64,000 nt of DNA from positions 2,852,001 to 2,916,000 of the forward strand of contig RQOL01000876.1 in the NCBI GenBank assembly GCA_013076295.1, given 5' to 3'. This DNA comes from Sanderia malayensis (taxonomy: Eukaryota > Cnidaria > Scyphozoa > Semaeostomeae > Pelagiidae). How positions within the stretch are numbered: position 1 is the stretch's first letter; the number at the start of each line of letters is the position of its first letter. This document shows, in pieces, positions 53,336 through 64,000 of this stretch. Below the pieces are notes generated by a model. It did not search any database. It was not told the DNA's origin and worked only from the letters and a program-made list of their open reading frames with translations. Made by a program: the position numbers and the translations under genes.

Positions 53336-55835
53336 TTAGATCAAGTTATATGTGACAAAATAAAATAAGACAAAAAAGATATAGAAAAGAGGGAAAATGA
53401 ATCTACTTAATACATCGACAGGGTGTGATTTTCCCACCTTTTCATACCACAAATGGTCTTTATTCTGACACTTCCTACATGGATTTCCCTTCTCATCCTT
53501 ATGTGTACAAATATTAAAGATCACATTGGCATTAAGCCAATCATTTGATAATAAACTTGAACATGAAGATTTTGCCCTTTCTCTTTTATTTCCTTTACTT
53601 TCATCAACTCCTTTATGAAATTTAACTTCGCGCTTTCTTACACCATTTTCGGCTGACTCTTCTCCTTCTTTGTCAAAATCTTCTATTATTGTTTCATCAA
53701 ATGCTTCGTTAACTTTCTCAATGACAGAATTACTATTCAGATTGAAGCTCTAAAACAAATCAGTTCATAAAATTCAAAAAATGGGTGTAGTTGAGAGAGA
53801 ATGTCTTATTAAAAAGTGAAAAATATTTACCTTCTTCTTTCGCCAGCATTTCAGTGGAAGGTCCCACCATGAATGCAAGACAACAACATATTCCAGCAGG
53901 CTCAAGAAGATGAATATAGCATTTCCCATGAGAAAATAATCAATAGCCGTGACGTAGGAGACGCGTGCAAGTTGGCTCATGGAGTTGGACATGACGAGAA
54001 GAGTTGAAAAGAAACTTGTCACGCAGACAGTCACGCGGGCAGGATATGCTGACGCGGGAAGCCAAAAGTTCACCCATGTCATTGTGACAAGAAAACTTGA
54101 AGGAAGAAACGTGTTCCATAGATAATAGCCAACTCGTCGTTCCAAGTGAAACGTCACATTCAGTTTGGAAAATGATCCTGGAAATTAATTCATTTTACAA
54201 TAAGAGAAAACACATAACAATATGACAAATTAAATTACATAAAAATACATCGAGTACAGATATTAATGTTTTGCAATTCACTTTTCCATGTTTATACCAT
54301 GTTTATACCATGTTACCATGTTTAGTATATACCATGTTTCGCTATGTTTCCGATTTTCAAAGCAATTTTGAAGTTTTGTACCGATCAAAGACAATTCACT
54401 TTTCATATTATATGTTGTATTAGTTGACATACCTTTACTGTTGGTACTAAATTGCTTTTGTTGTGATTCAACATTAACCAATTTGAAAATAGGCCCATGG
54501 ACTGCCTTCCATTCTACTCCTTTGGTCTTTCTTAAATTTCCAACTGACTCATGCCACTCATAAAACACCTCTTCTTTAGTATAAGAATCTGCATGAAAAA
54601 ATAGGAAATCGGTTGATATTTGCAAATACACATTATAAATTCATGAATTCATCCATAAAGATAAACAAATGATTACGACTCACAACTTTCAATTAACAAA
54701 GGACATCGCTGACTGTCCATTGGAAAAAGAGAAAAATGCATTGGGCAAGAAACTTTCAGTGTTACTCTGCGAGAAATATAATGATTAATAAAAAACAATG
54801 AGCTTATTGAAATGCAATCCATTATTATTCTAGATAAGCTCATGAAAATTTAAATATTAATTAACTGCAGATTGGCAAACCTTGCGCTGTAGTAAACACT
54901 TCCATCTGGCTGCAGAACGACTCTCATGGTGTCCTTAGTGACGTATTGGAATTTCGCTTCGATGGCATTCACAAAAAATGTGTCTGGCTTCCAAAGTATG
55001 TCACCGATATCAATAGCCATTGTGAGGCTACGATCTAATGTCCCTCTTATGGCCGGGTCAGTCCACCATTGTCGAAAGAATATCTCTAAATCATAGCTCT
55101 ATGATAAACAGAATTTCAAGAAATAAAAGTTGTTCATTACGAGCACTTATGATGTAGTGAATCCATTTGAAATTATTGATGTAAATCTAATCTAACCTGC
55201 GAACTCTCACTGACAGGACCAAATGACATGACTTTCAGCTCAACTCGCACCACTGTGGCATTACCTATAAGTTCAAACTCTATTTAGTATAGGTAGATGC
55301 TAACAATATAATGTCCTTAAAAGAGCAAGTGCATGCTACACATGAAATGAACAATGATGAAGTAATTCCGAATGATCATACCATAAGTATTTGGTCTGAT
55401 TTTTCGATCATATTTTGCAAGTACTGCATTCAGGGCAGTGCCATTATATTTCATACCTAAAATGAAAGAAACTCAGGTCAGCTAGGAATTAGTAGATAAT
55501 TGAATTAATTATTCTTCTTCTGATAACTTAAAAGACAACTTACCAACATTTTGCGAAGCAGGATCACTTGTTATTCCATTGGCATACCTGTAAAGAAAAA
55601 AAACATTGTATTCAAAAAAGCGAAGATTTAACGTTAGCACCAAGGCGAACTTCACAGACGTTTATCTACGTACTTCATTTTATCTTGAAGTTGTCAAGCT
55701 AAGCAATGAAAAATAAACTAAACTTAACTATCATAACGGTTAAAATAATAAAATATACCTTTGGTTGAGAATAAAAAGCAATATGCAATGTGTGATAAGA
55801 AGCATTTTTCTTATCAATGCGTCTTCTTCAAGCAT
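53336..55835 (-). CDS. Anion-selective Cys-loop receptor (GABA-A/glycine receptor-like subunit)
   Basis: Nine exons on the minus strand: 55835-55759, 55587-55544, 55456-55382, 55264-55197, 55098-54881, 54766-54684, 54588-54433, 54177-53831, 53749-53336; 493 residues. Order: a signal peptide (LLITHCILLFIL), an extracellular domain with WKPDTFF and the Cys-loop CPMHFSLFPMDSQRC (13 residues between cysteines), then ESYSYTKEEVFYEW, M1 (YYLWNTFLPSSFLVTMTWV), M2, M3 (AIDYFLMGNAIFIFLSLLEY), a charged intracellular loop of about 150 residues, and M4 at the extreme C-terminus. The PAR motif before M2 is the anion-selectivity signature of GABA-A and glycine receptors. The M2 9' gate residue, normally leucine, appears to be phenylalanine. 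The ligand cannot be told from the sequence. Confidence 0.93.
54286..54339. repeat. Short tandem repeat in a receptor intron
   Basis: Several imperfect copies of an ACCATGTTTAT unit lie in the intron between the last two extracellular-domain exons and M1. Low complexity, no function suggested. Confidence 0.75.
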
Positions 55836-57341
55836 CAAACTCTACTGGAAAGACATGCTGATTAATTATTAATTTCATCACTCCATGAAATATTTGAAGC
55901 TAAGAAGATTCTCTCCAAATATATTGAATGACGTTATGGAAAAACGTTATCGTCTGCATCAGCTCCCGAGAAATCTCTAAATTGATGACAATCGTATAAA
56001 AACATAAATAAGTATTATACCATGATTTTAAATCACTAAAAACAGATGTCCCTCATGAAAACATTCATTTTTATTTACCAACACTACATAGAATTCAATT
56101 AGTTTAATATTAAAGTAAAATCGACAGTTTATTTCATGACATGGTCAATAAAAATTAAGATTGCGGCATATTTCATAAAAATTCAATTCAACTCCCACCA
56201 GTTTCAATAACAAAATGTAAAAACGTTTCTATAATTTAAAACCTTAATTGTATACTTTCATTTAACTATTAAAGACAAAGGCTAAACATTTAACGAATAC
56301 TTTATCTTACCTGCGCCTGCTATCCTTTTTTAACTCAATAATCCGCATTCAACCAACTCGGTTCTGCATAGAAGTCTAAAGATAAAAAAAGCAATTCAAA
56401 ATTAATATATACATGATAAACATTTGCTTAAAGCAAGCATTGATATAAATGCGAATAAAAAATACTTGTTACGAAAGCAAGGATGGGGAAGTTTTATTCT
56501 TTCAGATTTCAAGCACCTGCAAACATTAGAAAACTTCTTTGCCAAATATTAAAATTCGAATTTGTAGACTTGCTTGTTGAAGCTGAGAAGAAATTCCATG
56601 ATCTTGACTCAAAAGATATCAGACGAGAACCAATAGTGAAATCCAAATAGATTATGCAAGTCAAGTATGTGATGCAAGAATGAACAGTTTTTGCCAAACC
56701 AGCGTTATTGCAATAGGTTATTCTGCAAATCTTGTTGTCGCTAAACTAAATATCCAGAATAAATATATCCAGCCCGTAATTAACAAAGTCTTTAATTAAC
56801 ATGGGAACTGCACAATGCAACTGAAACCTCAATCCTATTCGATAGGACAATGTGAAGAAGAAATGGGACAAATCAATCAATGAGCTTCGATACCTGTTTG
56901 AAAATTACGAGTTTCTTTTATTACCAACTCTTCTATACCAATATTCAACATCGAATCATTTGGTAGCATCTAGAACATGAAGCTGATCCAGAAATTATAT
57001 TAAATCATGTTATGTTATGCCAATTATGTTCAACTGAAGCTAAGCAGTAAAAAGATAAGCCAAACATAAACATCAATATAATTTTATTATTAACTGACTC
57101 ATTAGACCATGACTGCCTAACATATATCAACATATAACATTGAACCACAAACTGACACTACTTGCTGGAAAACAGTTTTAACATTCACTTGAAAAACTGG
57201 TTTATGGTAAATCACCCGTTGTAAAATAAATTAAATATTAATAAGAACGGCGTAAAACAATGGCTGAAATGAATCTAATCATGGAAGACATAAAGTTCAA
57301 GAGGAACATCAAATAACATGAATAACTAAACGATAGAAAAG
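55836..57341. other. Intergenic region between the Cys-loop receptor and the KCC gene
   Basis: 1.5 kb of AT-rich sequence between the receptor start and the stop of the upstream same-strand transporter gene. It should contain the receptor promoter and 5' UTR exons and the transporter 3' UTR. The minus-strand frame 56509-56697 resembles nothing known. I see no repeat or RNA gene. Confidence 0.55.
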
Positions 57342-60300
57342 TTAAGAATAAATAGTAACAACTTCATGGCCCCCTCCACGAACCAATATGACTCTGTGAA
57401 GACCTTCGGTTAAAACATCAATAAACTCCATGTCTGAAAAAAATATTCTTTGATATATATTTCGTTGTCACACACACACACACACACAAATATATATATA
57501 TACAACGGATTAACAATAACAATGATGAGAAATTATGTAAACATGGAGACTTACAATGCTCTTGATGTTGTAAACTTCTTGGTGGAGTAGGAAGATTAAT
57601 CATAATCAACTTTGAGTCTTCAGATTTCTCTTTTATGACAGCGTTCAATTTGACAGCTGTATTCATGCGTTGAAGATTGATTCCCTTTCTGAAAAATGCA
57701 GAAAACGAGCCACTTGAGGTACAATTAAAAGTAAATAGCCCAAAAAACTTGCAAAGACAAGGAATAAAACATAGTAACGTTGATTTAACATACGGTTTAG
57801 TGTGGTATGTTTGCTTTAAAGAGAAGTTGCTTTCTTTCTTAGCATCAGGTGGTAAAGCATTTCCGTCATCACCATTTACTGTCTCTTTCTTGATAACAGT
57901 TTCCTTCTCCGTATCTTCAGCTCCACTTGTGGCAATTACAGTGGTATCATCTTCATCTTCATCGTCATCTTCATTGTCTTCTTCCTTAATGGTGACAACT
58001 GTTTCAGATCTTGGCTTGTGTGCAGATTCAACGATTGTCTGGACCTTGTTCGAAGAAATAATAATAGTTTAAGACTGAGCCATAAAACCATTTAGTTAGA
58101 AAGAAAATCAAATAAATCGAGCTGCTTGGAAAGCCTCGACATGTTCAAAAATGTTGCTGAGAACGTAAAGCAAAAGAAACTTACTTCGACGCGACTTTCT
58201 CTGCGAGATAATTTCATTTTTTCCAACAAAACCTTTCTCTGCTCCATCATTAACGTTCTCTCGTATGTGTAAGCACAAATGTCTTGATCAAGCTGAAATA
58301 TTAATTACAGTAACAAAGTCGTTATAATAAAAAGCCAATAACCTATATGAACATGCTAAACAATGCTTGCAATTCATACCATTTCGACTACTTCAATTGT
58401 AGCTGCTATTCTCAAGTTATAAAGAAACTTTGACAGATCTTTCTTCATCTGTATGCTGTTATCTTCCAGCTCTTTACATAAATATCAAGGCATGTTTCAT
58501 TACTATGCATCAGAGATGGTAGTAAGCAAGAAAGAAAATTGAGCAAAACTGGAATTAATCAGCATTAACAGAGAGTCAATGCTTAATGCTAAAAAATATA
58601 AAATATAGGCTGGAAAATATATGCTTGAAAGGATACGAGCAACGGTGAAGATTCTAAGATGACATTTGCGCCATGATTTGTGTTGTTTGAGTAAGAACAT
58701 CATCAGAATCATCATACCACCATCATGAACAATCCACCAAACATCAATGAATCCTTCCTGTCTATCTTTACGATCTGGGAACGAGTCAGCATCCTTGACA
58801 ACAACAAGTGCTTCGTGTCTCTCTGATGTAACTCGCACAGTGTCTGTTTCAACCAACAAATAATCACAAATAACAACTAAATATCACTTATTTTATAAAA
58901 CAAGGGTGTATAAGAATACGCACGAATGAGAAGAGATGATGCAAACAAAATGAAAAAAGAAGAGTGACATAAAAATATATCCATAATCTATTCACTTACT
59001 GATAAATGCAGTTAGGGAAAGACTTTCTTTCCAATCTTGAGGCCATGCAATTATGACAGTATTGGGAGTTAGTCCACCTAAGCCACCATTTTGAATGCTG
59101 AAAATAAAAACACCATGAAACCAGTGGTATATCTGGACATCTGGACAATAAAATCATATACGAACATACATTAATCACAGCAGAAAAGAAAAGCTGCTTA
59201 CAGAAATGAATAGCCTTCTGAGAGATCTTTTGCAGCTATTACTTTGCAAAATCCTTTCACTTTTTCAGCCTTCATTACTTCTTGTAGGTTCTATGAAAAT
59301 TTAAAACAATATGTTGTATTACCGAGATAATATGAAATAATAGTTAACTATTAACAACTAACAAAAAAGCAAATTCAATTGAACAATTTATTGTATTTAT
59401 TATTAATTGTATTCTACCTCCTTTGATTCATCCACTTCAACTGTGTTATGAGTGTAATCTCCGTGAACTACTGATCCAACTATTGTCAATCCTCTGCCTA
59501 TTGTAAAATAAAAAAATAAATTAAATTAAAAGCTTGTATTAACAATCACCGTTACCGACAGCCAGTTTATTAAAAAGGTCGATGAAATTATAGACTCTTG
59601 CCTGCTTTTAGTTGACTGACAAGTGTTATAACATTCTTCGATTTTTCATCAACTTCTGGACTCTTCATAGTCGTACATAAAACTAAAACTTGCGGTCTGA
59701 AACAGCATAATATATCTTCAAACATCAAGTATTGTTTCTACTAAACATTTCAAAGTGATGAAGAAAGCACAAAAAGTGACGAAGAGCAATTTACCTCCAG
59801 TTCTTCGTATGTAATGAGCCTTGTTCAAGCTTAAGCAAACTATATCTGGCTGCACTTAACGACAGACCTCTTAATCCATCACCCCATTCCTTCTCAGCTC
59901 TAATTAAAAAAAATGGTGCCATTAATTAGGACATATATAGTATATTCCCGTGGTCAATTGAGAAGCAATGAACAACAAGGTGTTAAATAAATGTCTGCGG
60001 AGAAGTAAAGACGAGCAACATATTTATGAATTTACCCTCGATATTCAATGTATTTATAGATAAGCACGGCAACAACGATTGCTACTATAGCGTAATACCA
60101 GCTTGATATGAACATGAGAGATAGGCAGAATGCAACTCCAATGGCAGATGTCAACCTAAAATGACAAGGAAAATAGAGTGAAAATAAAAATAGAAGCAGG
60201 AAAGCATCAAGGGTAACGTTTAAAAAGAGTTTATTCCTGTTGAACAGTTGAAAAAGGATCACTTAAAGAATCCGTTAAAGGATCAGTTAAAGGATCCGTT

Positions 60301-63300
60301 AAAGGATCAGTTAAAGGATCAATGAAAGCTTACCAGTGATAAAATCTAAATCGTGGTCTCCAATTAGGAGCTTTGAGTAACGACTGCAACGCACAGGCAA
60401 AGTTAACAAAACCATAACACATCAGAAAGAACCTTAAAAACAAATATCGGTGATTGCTTTTAAAATCTTTTATTATTGGCATATATTTCAAAGAAGATCG
60501 AAGCAAATATGCATTCACCAATGATGAGCTAGTTTCTTACATGGTAATGATGGGAGCAACAGCATCTAAACTTGCAATGATGATACCGATCTCTGATATT
60601 GCAATTGTAAGAAGTAAAGCTCTTTGTGGCTCCCCACCTTTCGACGATGTTGCAAAAACATTAAGAAATGGTATGATGCCATCTTTTGAGATTGCTTGCA
60701 AAAGGCGAGGAGCTCTAGAATAAAATCAAATGACAACTATTCAACAACAATACAAATTATATTAATAAAAAGGTAAAATAAAATTGATTTGCGAGTCAAT
60801 TTGCATACCCTGTGAGGCTCTGCAATCCAGCCCCAACAGTTGATAAAAAGGAACCAATAAGAACGACCCATTTACTTGGCCAAGCAATGTTTGCAACAAT
60901 CAATGATCCACCTATACTTTCACCCATTCTATTGTGTAAATAAAAACAAGTCATTGATAAAAATAGATTTATATGAACAGAACATAAATAACAATGAAGG
61001 AACATGCGTGAAGTAATGAAACACACTTGTCTCTTAACAAGTCACTTGTTATTGTAGCACCAAACAAAAGCACCGACGTCAAATCTAATCGATTTGTTAA
61101 GGAAGTCCACGCGTGAAGTTAAAAAACTTAAAAGACAACCCTCATTGCAGATACGTTATGCTAAGAAAAGATACAGACAATAGACGTGGTTGCTATGGCA
61201 GCAATTGTACCACGTGGTATTGACCTTTGAGCATCCTTCAAATTACCAGATCGATTTGAACCGGCCATGATACCTGCAAAATCAACAACAACAAAATAGA
61301 AAACAACAAAATCCAATGCTAACAATAAGCACTGCAACTTGGAGCAAAATATTTGAAATAGACCGAAATTTGGCTAACAAATAGTCAAAACCTACTAATT
61401 AGGACCTTCTGATCAGTTTGGGACAGCTCCCAGCCTTCTAGCATAAATATTTCAAAAGTTGGCCCCAGGTGAGCTCTTACTCCAACTGAAATAGCTACAT
61501 TACCTATCATACATAAAGCTAGGGTTAGAAAAATCAAATTTGGAAATAGATCGAAATGTCACTCACAAGGGGTCGAATCCTACTATTTAGGACCTTCTGG
61601 TCAGTTTGAGACCAGTTCCAGCCTTCTAGCATAAATATTTCAAAAGTTGGCCCCAGGTGAGCTCTTACTCCAACTGAAATACATTACCTATCATACATAA
61701 AACTAGGGTTAGAAAAATCAAATTTGGAAATAGATCGAAATGTCACTCACAAGGGGTCGAATCCTACTAATTAGGACCTTCTGGTCAATTTGAGACCATT
61801 CTCAGACTTCTAGCATAAATATTTCAAAAGTTGGCCCCAGGCGATCTCTTACTCCAACTGAAATACATAACCTATCATACATAAAGCTAGGGTGAAAAAA
61901 ATAAATTTGGAAATAGATCGAAATGTCACTCACAAGGGGTCGAATACTACTAATTAGGACCTTCTGATCAGTTTGAGACCATTCCCAGCCTTCTGGCATA
62001 AATATTTCAAAAGTTGGCCACAGGCGAGCTCTTACTCCAACTGAAATACATTACCTATCATACATAAAGCTAGGGTTAGAAAAATCAAATTTGGAAATAT
62101 ATCGAAATGTCACTCACAAGGGGTCGAACCCTACTAATTAGGACCTTCTGATCAGTTTGAGACCACTCCCAGCCTTCTAGCATAAATATTTCAAAAGTTG
62201 GCCCCAGGTGAGCTCTTACTCCAACTGAAATACATTACCTATCATACATAAAGCTAGGGTTAGAAAAATCAAATTTGGAAATAGATCGAAATGTCACTCA
62301 CAAGGGGTCGAATCCTACTAATTAGGACCTTCTGGTCAGTTTGAGACCATTCTCAGACTTCTAGCATAAATATTTCAAAAGTTGGCCCCAGGCGAGCTCT
62401 TACTCCAACTGAAATACATTACCTATCATACATAAAGCTAGGGTGAAAAAAATAAACTTGAAAATAGATCGAAATGTCACTCACAAGGGGTCTAATCCTA
62501 CTAATTAGGACCTTCTGATCAGTTTGAGACCATTCCCAGCCTTCTAGCATAAATATGTCAAAAGTTGGCCCCAGGCGAGCTCTTACTCCAACTGAAATAC
62601 ATTACCTATCATACATAAAGCTAGGGTGAAAAAAATAAATTTGAAAATAGATCGAAATGTCACTCACAAGGGGTCTAATCCTACTAATTAGGACCTTCTG
62701 ATCAGTTTGAGACCAGTTCCAGCCTTCTAGCATAAATATTTCAAAAGTTGGCCCCAGGCGAGCTCTTACTCCAACTGAAATACATTACCTATCATACATA
62801 AAGCTAGGGTTAGAAAAATCAAATTTGGAAATATATCGAAATGTCACTCACAAGGGGTCGAATACTACTAATTAGGACCTTCTGATCAGTTTGAGACCAT
62901 TCCCAGCCTTCTCGCGTAAATATTTCAAAAGTTGGCCCCAGGCGAGCTCTTACTCCAACTGAAATACATTACCTATCATACATAAAGCTAGGGTGAGAAA
63001 ATCAAATTTGGAAATAGACCGAAATGTCACTCACAAGGGGTCGAATCCTACTAATTAGGACCTTCTGATCAGTTTGGGACCACTCCAAGCCTTCTAGCAT
63101 AAATATTTCAAACGTTAGCCCCAGGCGAGCTCTTACCCCAACTGAAATACATTACCTATCATACATAAAGCTAGGGTGAAAAAAATCAAATTTGGAAATA
63201 GATCGAAATGTCACCCACAAGGGGTCGAATCCTACTAATTAGGACCTGCTTTTGAGGCAATTTTCAGCTCTCTAGGACAATTGGTTCAAAAGTTGGTCCC

Positions 63301-63498
63301 GACGGGTGGCTGCAACAGGGTCGGAGAATGCCTGGGAAAACGGTTGGATCTTAGATCTGGCCTTACCTGTTACTGATGGAAAGAATATGGCAAGGAGGAC
63401 AGTGAAACTTGATGTAATATCAGCAACAATGCTTCCAGGAAACGGGGATGTTCCTTTAATTGTTTGTCCTTTTCTCACGTATTGGCTAGCAATATTGT
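57342..63498 (-). CDS. SLC12A4-7: K-Cl cotransporter (KCC, SLC12A4-7 group), 3' part
   Basis: Eighteen exons seen, first to last on the minus strand: 63498-63367, 61273-61175, 61084-61027, 60928-60809, 60714-60541, 60432-60334, 60155-60036, 59899-59795, 59696-59602, 59497-59418, 59290-59202, 59097-59000, 58843-58637, 58471-58380, 58292-58185, 58044-57794, 57688-57555, 57433-57342; about 716 residues. The N-terminus lies beyond the right edge. KCC hallmarks are [76 protein letters not shown] and the terminal VTIYS. KCCs export K+ and Cl- and set cell volume and the chloride gradient. Both regulatory threonines of the WNK/SPAK pathway are kept ([10 protein letters not shown] and RMNTAVKLN). One intron (59601 donor) uses GC instead of GT. 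Intron lengths are short except the satellite-bearing 61274-63366. Confidence 0.97.
57469..57502. repeat. CA/TA microsatellite in the last KCC intron
   Basis: A CA dinucleotide run (57469-57488) followed by TA repeats, close to the acceptor of the last exon. Confidence 0.95.
60252..60320. repeat. 12-bp tandem repeat in a KCC intron
   Basis: About six copies of AAAGGATCAGTT or AAAGGATCCGTT, just downstream (on the minus strand) of the donor after FRFYHW. Non-coding. Confidence 0.9.
61380..63262. repeat. 183-184 bp satellite, about ten copies, in a KCC intron
   Basis: The string AGGACCTTCTG (or variant) recurs at 61401, 61589, 61773, 61956, 62140, 62324, 62507, 62690, 62874, 63057 and 63241, giving intervals of 183-184 bp except the first (188). 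Units differ by a few percent. Each contains GGGGTCGAATCC, one mismatch from a tRNA B-box (GGTTCGAATCC), just before the AGGACC string. The array fills nearly all of the 2.1-kb intron between the KCC exons at 63367 and 61273. Confidence 0.95.
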
Positions 63499-64000
63499 CT
63501 GGTGAAGAATAACATAAATGTTTAGATATTTCCTACTTTATTAATGAGCAAAGCATATATGAATATAACATAATTGGTGCGAGAGAGTTTTCAAGCTGTG
63601 TTGTAGAAGTATATGGTGGTCATAGAGATAAGAAAGTATAGACATTTCTAAAGCAACCTTTATACAAGGAACAATATTATTGGTCTCAAGGTATCCCTTA
63701 TATGGAGGTTCCATTTTATTTCTAATTATCTAAGGTCAATAATTTCTTGTCTATAATTATGGTAATGGAAAGGGGTTCGAACAAAGCAACCGATATTATC
63801 CAATGAATAATAACAAAATGCAACTCAATTTCAAACTTGTCTCACAATGGAGTGCGCAAGCGCAGCTCATGTGGCGCGCTTATTTGATTTGATTTGATTC
63901 AGATATTTTCTGCTCGAAACGAAGTTGGACAAATTCTTGGTTCTGTCTTTCAATAAAGTCTGGTCTGGTAACTTCGAGGAATTATTTTCAATACTTCCAT
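63499..64000. other. Upstream KCC intron, running off the window
   Basis: AT-rich sequence upstream (minus strand) of the first visible KCC exon. No exon with KCC similarity and no repeat was recognised here. Confidence 0.5.

Noticed and set aside
53774..53830. Continuation of the receptor M3 exon past the KKK residues
   Set aside because: A GTAAAT donor at 53830 and a TTTTAG acceptor before AGCTTC keep the frame; the reading through the intron ends quickly.
61380..63262. CRISPR array
   Set aside because: Units are 183-184 bp and nearly identical throughout with no variable spacers; the context is an animal intron.

Overview
Animal nuclear DNA: AT-rich, intron-dense, with short introns and GT-AG splice sites. 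The best taxonomic clue is a secreted protein joining an uninterrupted collagen (GXY) stretch to a rhamnose/galactose-binding (SUEL-type) lectin domain at 7075-9247. This is the architecture of nematogalectin, a nematocyst protein described in Hydra, so I infer a cnidarian, probably a medusozoan. A TTAGGG-type interstitial telomere repeat and an otherwise conserved animal gene set fit this but do not prove it. All multi-exon models were built by hand from splice signals, reading-frame continuity and remembered homologues; no search was run.

Layout, left to right. 1-540: first coding exon of an NR2E-like nuclear receptor (minus), running off the left edge. 540-7074: no convincing gene. 7075-9247: nematogalectin-like gene (plus). 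10604-11370: 143-bp tandem repeats carrying CCCTAA runs, ending at the PYROXD1 start. 11393-25355: three complete plus-strand genes, PYROXD1 (oxidoreductase), ANKS6 (ciliary ankyrin/SAM scaffold) and an ITCH/WWP-type C2-WW4-HECT ubiquitin ligase. 26152-27548: DUSP15/22-type phosphatase, followed at once by a 5'-truncated CR1/jockey-type LINE (about 27660-30025). 31468-36503: large SR-rich protein with four U1/matrin-type zinc fingers and a long poly-Gln/His tract. 37200-42324: SAMHD1 without its SAM domain and with two possible last exons. 42748-46144: TENT4 (PAPD5/7) non-canonical poly(A) polymerase, convergent with EMC8/9 (46447-47629, minus).

47766-52118 is a giant inverted repeat (arms about 2 kb) in which each arm carries the same splice-site-bearing unit, the two facing each other. 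The right end is all minus strand: PSMG4 (proteasome chaperone), an anion-selective Cys-loop receptor, and a K-Cl cotransporter that continues off the right edge. The chloride channel and the transporter that sets the chloride gradient are neighbours on one strand, 1.5 kb apart.

Repeats are abundant in introns: TIR-bearing MITEs, a tRNA-derived SINE, a 184-bp satellite of about ten copies with B-box-like motifs, perfect short hairpins, and a minisatellite that multiplies a splice donor. The strongest candidates for something undescribed are the giant inverted repeat with paired spliced units, the repeat-built region upstream of PYROXD1, the Cys-loop receptor with phenylalanine at the M2 gate, and the alternative SAMHD1 C-termini.
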